A stretch of 64,000 nucleotides of DNA from RGIG8244 sp045639325 (lineage in GTDB: Bacteria; Verrucomicrobiota; Lentisphaeria; Victivallales; UBA1829). The stretch spans positions 1-64,000 of the forward strand of contig JAZUCU010000037.1 of NCBI GenBank assembly GCA_045639325.1. The letters are read 5' to 3'. Shown here piece after piece: positions 35,897-44,700 of this stretch. The notes beneath the pieces are model-generated. The model did not search any database. It had not been told where the DNA came from and worked only from the letters and a program-made list of their open reading frames with translations. Within the stretch, counting starts at the first letter, position 1. Each line of letters opens with the position of its first letter. The position numbers and the translations under genes are program-made.

Positions 35897-36987
35897 ATCA
35901 TAATCCTTTCTGTACGCGGTTTTGCAGTGGAACTGCCCTGGAATAATACCGGGTCAATGGTGATCGAGCTCAAACTTTCGTTCCTGGAAAGGAGGAGGTT
36001 GACTGCGATCTCAATTTCGTGCTCATACATGGTTGCGGTAATTTCCGGCTCCGGGAATCCGTTATAAGGCAGTTTATCAAATCCGACAATGGAAAAATCA
36101 TCGGGAACGCGGATGCCTCTCTGCATCAGATAGCGCATTGCCCCGACGGCACGATTGGAGTTGTAAAAAATTCCGGCGGTGGCGGGGAGCCCTTCTGCCA
36201 GCATTTTCTGTGCCAGTTCAGCCCCCATGGCTTCGTAACCCGGATATTGAATCAAAGGCAATTCCTGAGGCATAAGGCGGACATTACAGCCATTTGCTTT
36301 GAGAAAGGCGGAAAGGACTTCATAACGGCAATCCATTTTAGTATTATGAATATCGCCCGCCAGATAAATATCGCGATGTCCCAACTCCAATAAATGTTTT
36401 CCCAGCATCAATGCGGCTGCTTTGATATCGGTATATACACATTTACTATAAGAAGCCGGACGTCCCGTTTGTTGTTTGGTACGCAATTCCACCAGGGGCA
36501 CATTGTGACGGGCAGCAAATTCGCGGATTCCTGCCGGACAGGCGCATGCGATAATCCCGGCAGTACCTTCCAAAACCATTTTTGCGGCAATGTCGCGTAC
36601 ATTCGGCATGGCTTCAGACGTTACCAGCTGCAATGTTTTCTTGTGTGGGATCAAGGCTATTTCCGCATTTGCCGCATATTCCGCAAAGTGTAAGTTCCGC
36701 AGATTCGGCAGAATCAAAAAGATATTGCGGGTGGAATTCGCCCGTATTTTCTGTATTTCCGCTGCCTGATCAGCCAGGAACGTGCCGCGTCCGCTGTAAC
36801 GGACTACCAGATGTTCGGATTCCATTTCGCTCAACACGATTTCCGGAATTTTGGGGCTGACGTTCAGGATACGTGAAATTTCCCGTTGTGCGGGCAATTT
36901 ATCTCCGGGCATGAGATGCTGTTCGCGGATCAGATTGAGAATATACTCTCTGGTCCGTTCTTTCAAGGTCTTCTTTGAATCCAACAT
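35893..36987 (-). CDS. GntR-type regulator with LacI-like sensor, head of eight-gene operon
   Basis: 364 aa. Winged helix at residues about 8-75 (DKLPAQREISRILNVSPKIPEIVLSEMESEHLVVRYSGRGTFL). The ligand domain follows (NIFLILPNLRNLHFAEYA, GHRDIYLAGDIHN, RGIRVPDDFSIVGFDKLPYN). First gene of the operon running to 26858, so it is expected to regulate itself and the operon. Its promoter (37044-37071) is followed by four tandem 8-bp repeats that may be its binding sites. Confidence 0.87.
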   Translation of the reverse strand: MLDSKKTLKERTREYILNLIREQHLMPGDKLPAQREISRILNVSPKIPEIVLSEMESEHLVVRYSGRGTFLADQAAEIQKIRANSTRNIFLILPNLRNLHFAEYAANAEIALIPHKKTLQLVTSEAMPNVRDIAAKMVLEGTAGIIACACPAGIREFAARHNVPLVELRTKQQTGRPASYSKCVYTDIKAAALMLGKHLLELGHRDIYLAGDIHNTKMDCRYEVLSAFLKANGCNVRLMPQELPLIQYPGYEAMGAELAQKMLAEGLPATAGIFYNSNRAVGAMRYLMQRGIRVPDDFSIVGFDKLPYNGFPEPEITATMYEHEIEIAVNLLLSRNESLSSITIDPVLFQGSSTAKPRTERIMI

Positions 36988-37007
36988 TTATTATCCCTGT
37001 TATAAAT

Positions 37008-37039
37008 TGACTTATTGACTTAATGACTCATTGACTCAT
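37008..37039. repeat. Four tandem 8-bp repeats over the operon start site
   Basis: Units TGACTTAT, TGACTTAA, TGACTCAT, TGACTCAT follow one another without gaps. On the minus strand they begin five bases after the -10 box, covering the expected start site and early leader. Repeats fit cooperative binding of the GntR regulator encoded 20 bp further on. This role is inferred. Confidence 0.7.
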
Positions 37040-37043
37040 ATTA

Positions 37044-37071
37044 ATTATACACTTTTTTTAATAAAAGTCAA
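37044..37071 (-). promoter_or_regulatory. Sigma-70-type promoter of the eight-gene operon
   Basis: On the minus strand TTGACT (37071-37066), 16 bases and TATAAT (37049-37044). Strong match. Region 37072-37231 holds only AT-rich sequence and the tRNA promoter. Confidence 0.75.
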
Positions 37072-37231
37072 GTCTTTTTCCTATTTTTCGGGAAAATATA
37101 TAATAGGGATAGGGTATAATTTGGTTCAAAAAGGTATGATTTGGCGAAAAAATCAATTTTTTTCGATTTTTTTTCAGATTTCGACTTGCAATTTGCAAAA
37201 TGTATGATATAGTATGTTTCTATCAAGACGC

Positions 37232-37306
37232 TCCGGCATAGCTCAGCGGTAGAGTAGGTGGCTGTTAACCACTTGGTCGTAGGTTCGAATCCTACTGCCG
37301 GAGCCA
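37232..37306 (+). tRNA. tRNA-Asn (GTT)
   Basis: 75 nt with encoded CCA. Acceptor TCCGGCA pairs with TGCCGGA, discriminator G. D-arm AGCTCAGCGGTAGAG, anticodon loop CTGTTAA with GTT at 37264-37266, T-arm GGTTCGAATCC. Confidence 0.95.
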
Positions 37307-37348
37307 TTTTCATTTTAAACGAAATGAAAATGGATACAAAGTAGGATT

Positions 37349-37379
37349 AGCAGACAAGCGCAAGCGGTCTGCTTTTTTT
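37349..37379 (+). terminator. tRNA-Asn terminator
   Basis: AGCAGAC (37349-37355) pairs with GTCTGCT (37367-37373) around an AAGCG-CAAGCG loop, followed by seven T. A smaller ATTTTCATTT/AAATGAAAAT hairpin lies just after the tRNA. Confidence 0.8.
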
Positions 37380-37410
37380 GTTGCACAAAAAACGAACCTT
37401 GGGTATAGCT

Positions 37411-37450
37411 ACGGAGTCTTACGGAGATTTACGGAGATATACGGAGGATT
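37411..37450. repeat. Four tandem 10-bp ACGGAG repeats
   Basis: ACGGAGTCTT, ACGGAGATTT, ACGGAGATAT and ACGGAGGATT in exact 10-bp register. The stretch 37430-37448 is an imperfect inverse (17 of 19) of 37512-37530. Region 37380-37645 contains no gene. Confidence 0.75.
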
Positions 37451-37494
37451 TTCCGATAAGACCGCAGCCCCATTTTATCCACCGCAGAAAAGCA

Positions 37495-37530
37495 CTTGAT
37501 ATTTTCCGGATTCCTCCGTACTTCTCCGTA
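37495..37530. repeat. Left copy of 36-bp direct repeat flanking the TA operon
   Basis: Thirty-five of 36 bases match 38268-38303. It contains two CTCCGTA units inverted relative to 37411-37450. Confidence 0.75.
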
Positions 37531-37645
37531 CCATTGTGATTTTGTGGTTAAAACTGGAAAAATTATAAAGAAATTGTGCAAATGACTTGATTTGCACAGA
37601 AAACATTGTATATTATTTGTGCAAATAGAATCAGGAGGTAAGAAA

Positions 37646-37924
37646 ATGCGTGCAACAACCACCAATTTAAGTATTCGAATAAATGTAGAAACCAAAAAAG
37701 AAGCGGAAGAGATGTTTGACTCTATGGGGATGAGTTTAACGACAGCTATCAACGTTTTTATCAAACAATCTTTGCGCACAAGGAGTATTCCTTTTCAGAT
37801 TACAGTGGATGTGCCGAATGCTGTTACTTTGGCGGCAATGCAGGAAGCAAGACAATTGGCAAATGACCCCAATGCCAAAACTTATACAAATGTGGAAGAT
37901 GCTCTTGCGGAGCTTAAGAAATGA
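37646..37924 (+). CDS. RelB/DinJ-family antitoxin
   Basis: 92 aa from the ATG with AGGAGG seven bases upstream. N-terminal ribbon-helix-helix (TTNLSIRINVETKKEAEEMFDSMGMSLTTAINVFIKQSL) as in DinJ, then an acidic C-terminal tail ending VEDALAELKK that would wrap the toxin. Neutralises the YafQ-like toxin encoded next (4-bp ATGA overlap) and probably represses the operon. The pair sits between copies of a direct repeat. Confidence 0.9.
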   Translation: MRATTTNLSIRINVETKKEAEEMFDSMGMSLTTAINVFIKQSLRTRSIPFQITVDVPNAVTLAAMQEARQLANDPNAKTYTNVEDALAELKK

Positions 37925-38199
37925 ACTATGCTGTTGTTTGGACCAGCAGGTTTAAAAAAGATTACAAGCTCCTGATGAAACAGGGGGCTGATATGTCTTT
38001 GCTTGATGATGTAATCAGACTGTTGAGTACAGGTGCGACTTTACCGGAATGTTACCGTGATCATGCGTTGGTGGGTAATTATTCCGATTTTCGTGAATGT
38101 CACATCAAGCCGGATTGGCTGCTGATTTATTCATTAAGCAACGATACTTTGATTCTTACGCTTTCCCGAACTGGTTCGCACAGTAATTTGTTTTCGTGA
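37921..38199 (+). CDS. YafQ-like mRNA interferase toxin (RelE/ParE superfamily)
   Basis: 92 aa. RFKKDYKLLMKQG, LPECYRDHALVGNYSDFRECHIKPDWLLIY and the C-terminal LTLSRTGSHSNLF match the YafQ subfamily, including the His near the end (SRTGSH) that is catalytic in E. coli YafQ. Full length. Expected to cleave mRNA on the ribosome when the antitoxin is degraded. Confidence 0.9.
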   Translation: MNYAVVWTSRFKKDYKLLMKQGADMSLLDDVIRLLSTGATLPECYRDHALVGNYSDFRECHIKPDWLLIYSLSNDTLILTLSRTGSHSNLFS

Positions 38200-38267
38200 T
38201 TCTTGCTGAACGGTTGATTACGCCAGAGGCTGAAGTTTTAATTTTTTTTCCTTAACAGAAAAAAACT

Positions 38268-38330
38268 CTTGATATTTTCCAGATTCCTCCGTACTTCTCC
38301 GTAAAACTCCGTTTTTATCCGTATATAACA
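38268..38330. repeat. Right copy of direct repeat with inverted 10-bp units
   Basis: 38268-38303 repeats 37495-37530 with one mismatch. The CTCCGTA-type units continue in 10-bp register (CTCCGTACTT, CTCCGTAAAA, CTCCGTTTTT, ATCCGTATAT). The intergenic stretch 38200-38584 holds this repeat and the operator at 38458; nothing else was recognised. Confidence 0.7.
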
Positions 38331-38457
38331 TCCTTGATTTCAATATAATAATATCGGTTGTTTCAGCGCTGTTCTGTGGCGTAAAAAGTATATGCAATGT
38401 TAAATGATATTGCATATAAAATATTTGCAACTGCGAAAATCTGGAATAATCTTTCTT

Positions 38458-38475
38458 TTTGCATAAAATTTGCAT
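38458..38475 (+). promoter_or_regulatory. Candidate LacI-type site: TTTGCAT-N4-TTTGCAT
   Basis: TTTGCAT AAAA TTTGCAT. The same direct repeat with the same 4-base spacer occurs before the lacI-type gene (39378-39395, reverse) and before 40476 (40366-40383). It lies 110 bp before the pseudopilin at 38585. Confidence 0.65.
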
Positions 38476-38584
38476 GAACTTTTATTGCAAAAATGGAAAA
38501 GCATCTTGTTTTTACTGCAATAAAGTATATACTATCTTCAGAGGATCATTTAACCATGCAAATATATTGAGAAAGGATGAGATT

Positions 38585-39322
38585 ATGAAACGTGTCAGAG
38601 AAAAACAGAAAAGTTTCACACTGATTGAACTTCTTGTTGTTATTGCCATTATTGCGATTCTTGCGGCGATGCTGCTGCCGGCTTTGGGTAGAGTGAAATC
38701 CACTGCCAGTGATACAAACTGCAAGAGTAATCTGAAAAATTTCAGTGCCTGTTTTGCACAATATTACGGCAGCTTTGATGATTATTTTCCGCCTGTGTGC
38801 GACGGATATTACGGTGCTCACAATGGTATGATGTCCTGGGCATGGCGTTTTTACGATCTTGGATATTGCCGTGATACCAAAGTCATGTATTGTCCCACCA
38901 CAAAGCCTGTGCTTGATTCCATTACATTCGGTGCACTGAGAGACCCGGGAACGATTTATAATGGTGTATACCACAATATTTCTTATGCCATGAATGGTTT
39001 TCTTGGTGGATTCAGCTATCAGAAGTTTCAGTTGAGGAAAGTGATAAAAGTCACGCGGAGTGCCAACAAATACCTTGTAATGGATTCTGCAATCATGGAT
39101 GCCGGAGTATGGAAAGGCAGTGCGCATTTCAGCAATACGACGATCCCGAGCAATTCGAGCTACTGGAACGTTATGGCAGCTCCCCACAGCAAAAATGGCG
39201 ATGTGTTGAATTACCGTTTCGGTTCGACTAACATTCAGTTTGTGGATGGTCATGTCGGTCAGGTAAAAAATGCCACTCATTATAATACGGTAACAACATC
39301 TGCCAATAATCTCAATCCCTGA
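38585..39322 (+). CDS. Prepilin-type secreted protein (H-X19-DG variant)
   Basis: About 245 aa from the ATG at 38585 with AAAGGATG upstream; the longer frame to 38459 lacks a ribosome site. N-terminus SFTLIELLVVIAIIAILAAM. The C-terminal motif has about ten extra residues: PHSKNGDVLNYRFGS then NIQFVDGHV. First gene of the LacI-associated locus. Confidence 0.82.
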   Translation: MKRVREKQKSFTLIELLVVIAIIAILAAMLLPALGRVKSTASDTNCKSNLKNFSACFAQYYGSFDDYFPPVCDGYYGAHNGMMSWAWRFYDLGYCRDTKVMYCPTTKPVLDSITFGALRDPGTIYNGVYHNISYAMNGFLGGFSYQKFQLRKVIKVTRSANKYLVMDSAIMDAGVWKGSAHFSNTTIPSNSSYWNVMAAPHSKNGDVLNYRFGSTNIQFVDGHVGQVKNATHYNTVTTSANNLNP

Positions 39323-39377
39323 TTTTGTCGGCAAAAAATCAATCGCCTGATCCCCGGGGGAATATTTTCTGATTGCA

Positions 39378-39395
39378 ATGCAAAAATTATGCAAA
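39378..39395 (-). promoter_or_regulatory. Candidate LacI-type site before its own gene
   Basis: Reads TTTGCAT AATT TTTGCAT on the minus strand, 17 bp before the LacI-family start at 39413. A TTGCA-A-TGCAA dyad overlaps its left end. Its position suggests autorepression. Confidence 0.65.
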
Positions 39396-39412
39396 AGAAT
39401 TTGTTGTAGTTT

Positions 39413-40357
39413 ATGAGAACGAATGGAATTAAACAAATTGCTGAATTGGCGGGCTGCTCCTGTGCTACGGTATCCCGCGTATTGAACAACCGTGCCGGGA
39501 TATCGGATCCGGTCCGCGGGAAAATCCTTGAAATTGCCAACCGTCTGGATTATGCGAACACGAAAAAGAAGCGTATTGTTGCGCTGCTTGTGACGCTGGA
39601 TGCCGACGGTTTTGATGAATATTCCATGCACCTGATGCGGATGATTGTGCTGGAACTGCACAAAGCCGGATTCTATGTCAATGTGCTGTTCAACGAGAAT
39701 ATAGAGATTCTGGGCGAGAATTACATCAGCGGCATTATCTCCATCAACGTTTATGATAATTTTGCCAGTGTGAACGGCAGAAAGTTCAAAGTTCCTATGG
39801 TTTGCGTGAACGATTACGGCAATATGGAAGAAGATATCCACGTGGTGTATTCCGATGACACCAAAGCGGTTGCCGATGCGACCAGCTATTTGATGAAATG
39901 CGGTCACAAGTCGATTTATCTTGTGACGAACAGTGCGGACAGCATGAGCAATGCCAACCGCATCCATGCGTTTAAAGAATGTATCCGCAACTTTGGCTTG
40001 GAAAAGACGTCCGGCGTACTGCTTGCCCGCCGCCGTTTTCTCTACACCTGCCCGGTGGATGATTATGTGAAACGTCTTCCGCCGGAATGTACGGCATTGA
40101 TTTCTGCCACGGAAGCATTCGGGCCTGCGTTATACGAGTCACTGCAGCGATTGCGTCCGGATGTTACGCTGCTTTCCTGGTGGTTTGCGTGGGATAAACG
40201 GATCAACGGGCTGAAGATTCCGTACATGCATCAGAATTTCAAAATGCTGGCGAAGAAGGCGGTGGAAATGCTTCAACGTCAGATAGAAGGCAAGCAGGTG
40301 TCTAATGTGGCGGTTCCTTATGCGTTCAAGAAATCGGGGCGCAAAATTACGCCGTAG
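39413..40357 (+). CDS. LacI-family transcriptional regulator
   Basis: 314 aa. True LacI-type N-terminal helix-turn-helix (GIKQIAELAGCSCATVSRVLNNRAGISD, residues 5-32) and hinge, followed by the ligand-binding core (RIVALLVTLDADGFDE, GIISINVYDNF, CGHKSIYLVTNSADSM). Slightly short compared with usual 330-340 aa. It lies within the sugar locus 38585-48010. Three copies of a TTTGCAT direct repeat occur in its surroundings. Confidence 0.9.
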   Translation: MRTNGIKQIAELAGCSCATVSRVLNNRAGISDPVRGKILEIANRLDYANTKKKRIVALLVTLDADGFDEYSMHLMRMIVLELHKAGFYVNVLFNENIEILGENYISGIISINVYDNFASVNGRKFKVPMVCVNDYGNMEEDIHVVYSDDTKAVADATSYLMKCGHKSIYLVTNSADSMSNANRIHAFKECIRNFGLEKTSGVLLARRRFLYTCPVDDYVKRLPPECTALISATEAFGPALYESLQRLRPDVTLLSWWFAWDKRINGLKIPYMHQNFKMLAKKAVEMLQRQIEGKQVSNVAVPYAFKKSGRKITP

Positions 40358-40365
40358 TTTTTTTG

Positions 40366-40383
40366 TTTGCATTTAATTTGCAT
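40366..40383 (+). promoter_or_regulatory. Candidate LacI-type site before the dehydrogenase gene
   Basis: TTTGCAT TTAA TTTGCAT, 93 bp before 40476. Sixteen of 18 bases equal the site at 38458. Confidence 0.65.
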
Positions 40384-40475
40384 AAAAAAGAGTTTGGTGA
40401 ATCTTTACTAATTGCAAATTTGAGTTATAATAATGGCAGATGGTGTTAAAATTTTATAAGAAAGGATCCTTCAAC

Positions 40476-41672
40476 ATGAGGAAGAAATTAAAAGTCGGAG
40501 TGATCGGCTGCAATCCCGGTTTGCGTGCACATCTGCCGTTTGCGATGTTGCCGGCGGACCGGGCGGAGATCGTGGCGGTGGCGGATCATGATCCGGAAAT
40601 GATCGAAAAATCAAAAGAGGCATATCCGGACATACAGAAAAATGCGGTTTATTACGATAACGCCTCGGCGTTGATCGCAGATCCCAATGTGGAAGCCGTT
40701 TTTATCATGGTGCGGGATCATTATCACAAAGAAATGGCAGTTGCCGCGTTGGAAGCGGGGAAGGCTGTCTATCTGGAAAAGCCGATGGCGATCACGTTGG
40801 AAGAATGTAATCAGATTCTTGAAACGGCATTCCGCACCAAAAGCAAATTGTTCGTTGGGCATAACATGCGTTACATGCAGTTTGTATTGAAGATGAAAGA
40901 GATTATCGACTCCGGCATCATCGGCGACATCCAGTCCGTCTGGGTACGGCATTTTGTCAATTACGGCAGCTGTTACTTCCATCACTGGTGCGCGGAACAG
41001 AAGAATTGCACCGGGCTGCTTTTGCAGAAAGGGGCGCATGATATTGACATTATCCACTGGCTGACCAATTCTTATACGAAACGGGTTGCCGCCATGGGAC
41101 GTCTTTCTGTTTACAATGAGGCGCCGGATACGTTGAAGCCGGGAGAAAAACCGGACCGTATGGCGGCATTTTATCCGGACTGCTGGCCGCCGAAAGAAGT
41201 CAAGGGGCTGAATCCGGCGATGGATGTGGAAGATCATAACATGTTGATCATGCAGCTTGCGAACGGTATTCAGGCAACGTATATGCATTGTATGTACACA
41301 CCGGATTCGGAACGCAATTATACGTTTATCGGGACAAAAGGGCGTATTGAGAATATCGGTGATATTGACTACGAAAATGGTGTGGAGATTCATGTCTGGA
41401 CGCAGCGTGGTTCCCGGAGAAAGCCGGATATTATTTACAACCTCAAGGCGGAAGCGGGCGGTCATGGCGGATCCGATGTGAAAATCGTCCCGGCGTTTGT
41501 GGATTTTGTGCTTGACGGCAAAAAGCCGGATGTTTCGCCCATTGATGCACGGAATGCGGTCGCAGCGGGTTATTTCGGCCACCAATCCATGCGTAACGGC
41601 AGCATGCCGTTTGAGATTCCGGAAGTGCCGGAAGAATGGAAAGACTATTTTAATAACGGTCAACAATCATAA
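40476..41672 (+). CDS. Gfo/Idh/MocA-family sugar dehydrogenase
   Basis: 398 aa from the ATG at 40476 (AAAGGA upstream). An N-terminal Rossmann fold (KVGVIGCNPGLRAHL), the EKPMA signature of the family and a C-terminal alpha/beta substrate domain (LLLQKGAHDIDIIHWLTNSY). NAD(P)-dependent oxidation or reduction of a sugar or inositol-like compound in the cytosol. Followed at 41712 by a large secreted protein. The substrate cannot be told from sequence. Confidence 0.9.
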   Translation: MRKKLKVGVIGCNPGLRAHLPFAMLPADRAEIVAVADHDPEMIEKSKEAYPDIQKNAVYYDNASALIADPNVEAVFIMVRDHYHKEMAVAALEAGKAVYLEKPMAITLEECNQILETAFRTKSKLFVGHNMRYMQFVLKMKEIIDSGIIGDIQSVWVRHFVNYGSCYFHHWCAEQKNCTGLLLQKGAHDIDIIHWLTNSYTKRVAAMGRLSVYNEAPDTLKPGEKPDRMAAFYPDCWPPKEVKGLNPAMDVEDHNMLIMQLANGIQATYMHCMYTPDSERNYTFIGTKGRIENIGDIDYENGVEIHVWTQRGSRRKPDIIYNLKAEAGGHGGSDVKIVPAFVDFVLDGKKPDVSPIDARNAVAAGYFGHQSMRNGSMPFEIPEVPEEWKDYFNNGQQS

Positions 41673-41711
41673 GTTCAAAAATATCAACCCAAAAAACAGA
41701 GAAGTGAAAAA

Positions 41712-44700
41712 ATGAAAAAAATGTTGTTGTATTTTCTCTTCGGTGCGGCGCTGACAGGTTTTGCCGCAGAAGAAAGAGATCCCTCGATGTTGTTCCATGC
41801 TTCCTTTGATGCGTATTCGGCGAATCCGGATTATGCCAAAGGTTACAAGTACACACAAACCAAGTCCCTGCGGGATCTTCAGCTTCGTATGCACGCCGGT
41901 GTTGCGGGCAAAGGCAATGCGCTGGAACTCTCCAACCGTGAAGCGGCATCCTATTTCGCCCCGGGCAGTATTGATGCGCAGCAGGGTACGGTTTCCATGT
42001 GGGTCGCACCGAAAAACTGGACTCCTTCCAAATCCCGGTTCCAGATTTTCTTCCATGCGAAACTTTCCGATGGCTGGACATTGCTGATTTACAAGTTCAT
42101 CAAGCCCGGTAATATCCGTACTGCATTGCTTTACAAAGGCAAAGAATATGCGATCAACGTCCCGGTCAAAGACGAAGACTGGAGCAATGGCAAATGGCAT
42201 CACCTTGCCGTTACCTGGGACAGCACCCGGATCACGTTCTATATGGATGGCAAGGAAGCCAAACAGCAGCAGTATACCAAGAATCCGGTTGTTTTCAAAG
42301 GACAGCAGAAATTCCCTGCAAAGCTTGCTAAATGCAACTTCTTTCTCGGTGCAGGTGCCAGCGGTTTTGCGAAAAATGCAGAAGATAAGACTGTATTCGA
42401 TGAAGTTAAAATTTATAACCGTCCTCTTTCTGTGGATGAGATCCGGAAAGAATACGAGGCATTTTACCCCCCTCAGACCGGAGCCGCTGACCGTCCGACA
42501 GCAGCCATCCCAGTTGGCTCCGCAATTACACTTGATGGCAAAATCGACAAAAAAGAATGGGCAGATGCCACAGTTCTGCCTGTGATCACTCCGCTGGCTC
42601 AAACGAAAAGCACTCCCGGTCCGTATACCCGTCTTTATATGAAACAGGATGCGGAAAATTATTATTTTGCAACCGAAGTTCTTGAAAAAGCAGGGCGTTC
42701 CGCCATTACGCGTGATGATGATTCGGAAATCTGGCGTGATGACAGTGTGGAAATGCACTTTGTTTCTCCGCGGACGAAACGTTATTATCAATTCATTATG
42801 AACCCCCGCGGCATGTTGTTTGATGCACTCCAGACGGTGAAAGATTTCAATAAATATTCTTATCAGCCGGGCGCAGGAGCAGCATGGCAGAGTCATGCAA
42901 AGAAAGCGGCATTTGTGGGTGAAAACTTCTGGAGTGTGGAACTTGCGATCCCGAAAAAATCTCTCCCGATCGAAAAAGGTATGCGTGCCAATTTCGGACG
43001 TACCAGTTACGGATCCAACTCCTTTGCCGCCTGGGCTCCGGGCTGTACCACATATTTCCACATGGAAAATTTCGGGTCCATCATCAACGGCGGGAAGGCG
43101 GTCCGACTGGAAAACTTTGCATTCGCCGGCGGTAATTGCAAAATTGATTTCAGCGAAAAAGATGCTTGTATTTACGACAGCAACAACCGGAAATATGAGT
43201 TCATCAACGGAAAAGTGGAACTTCCTTCCGGCATTTTCCGTCTGGAAAGCAAGGGCAAAGATTGGAAGTATGTGTTGCCGTTCTATCTCAAGAAAGGTTT
43301 CGATTTCTCCTATAAATGCTTCTACACAAGAAAAGCGATCGAAGTCCAGCTGGATTTGAGCTCTGCCGATCAGAACGTCCGCAATCAACTCAAAACCGGT
43401 CTGCCGGTTCTGGTGACTCTGGAAACTCAGGCGGGGAAGGTCGTTACATCCCGGAATGCCGTTGTGAAAAACAGTGCAGGGATCGTCATGCTCCCGCTGC
43501 CTGCCAATCCGGTCCGCGGCACATACAATATCCGTGTGACGCTGAACGCCGGAAAAGATAAAGTTAACGCCATCAAACGGTTCCGTATTCCTGATATGAC
43601 GCCGTTTATCAATAAAGTTGCGGATGATCATACCGTTCCGGTTCCCTGGACACCGGTCAAAAAATCCGGCAGCAACTACACCACGCTCAATAAAGCCTTT
43701 ACATTCGGCAAGGGACCTTTCCCTGCGACGGTGAAAGTGGATGGCGAAGATGTCTTCAAATCCGGTCCCGCCATGGCTATCAATGGAGCAAATATTTCCT
43801 GGTCCGCTCCGGTGATGAAGGAAAATACCGGCGACCGTGTTGTATTTGAAGGTACCGGAAAGAAAGATACCTTTACCTTCCGTTATCGCACGGAACTCTG
43901 GTTCGACGGTATGCTGAAAACCGATATTTTCATGGATGGGAAAGATGCCATCAACTCTCTGAAACTCGGCTGGAAGGTCCCGGCAGCGCAGGCACAATAT
44001 CTGCTGAATCCGTTGTTTACTCCGTGGGGCGGCAAGGATGGCGAGAAATTGAGTCTGCCTTATTCCAACGCGCAGGACTTCATGATCTGGACGATGGGGT
44101 TTGAGAAAGGCGTCTGCTTCCACCCCAAATCTCAAGCGAACTTTGTCAACCGCAAAAATGCGAAAAACTATACCATTTCCCGTAAAGGCGATACGGTCAG
44201 TGTGAATGTTGACATTATCACGCAGAAATCGGTGCTGAAGAAAACGGCGCAGTATACGTTCGTATTCATGCCGACCCCTGCCAAACCGTTCGAAGGCAAA
44301 TGGCGTACCTGGAATTACGGTGACCTGTGGGGATATCAGCCTCATGAATCATTCAAAGCCAACGGATTCGGCGTGACCAGTCAGCCGCAGCCTTTTGACT
44401 TTGAGCCGTGGACAGGACTCGTTCCCGCGCATCCGGAAAAATTTGCAAAATATGCGAAAGAACAGCTTGCCAAAGGCTCCAGTTTCATGCCCTATTCCCA
44501 GCCCTGTTATGTGGGCGAAACAGAAGAAGCGTTCGACTGGTTCCTCCCGGAATGTGAACAGAAACCCGGTAAATTTTCCGGTACCGCATGGTCATTCAAG
44601 GAAAAACGCCGTTACGATTCCTATCCGGCATGCGGCGGTACGGATTTTGCGGACCTGTTTGTCTGGCGTGCAGAAAAACTGTTGAAAGACTATCCGTATC

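Noticed and set aside
37411..38330. CRISPR array in the ACGGAG/CTCCGTA repeats
   Set aside because: Units are only 10 bp and directly abutting, with no unique spacers of 30 bp or so and no cas genes.
41667..44345. Open frame of nearly 900 codons on the minus strand opposite the 1259-aa gene
   Set aside because: Runs opposite signal-peptide, LamG and CBM9-like coding sequence. No domain, no ribosome site.
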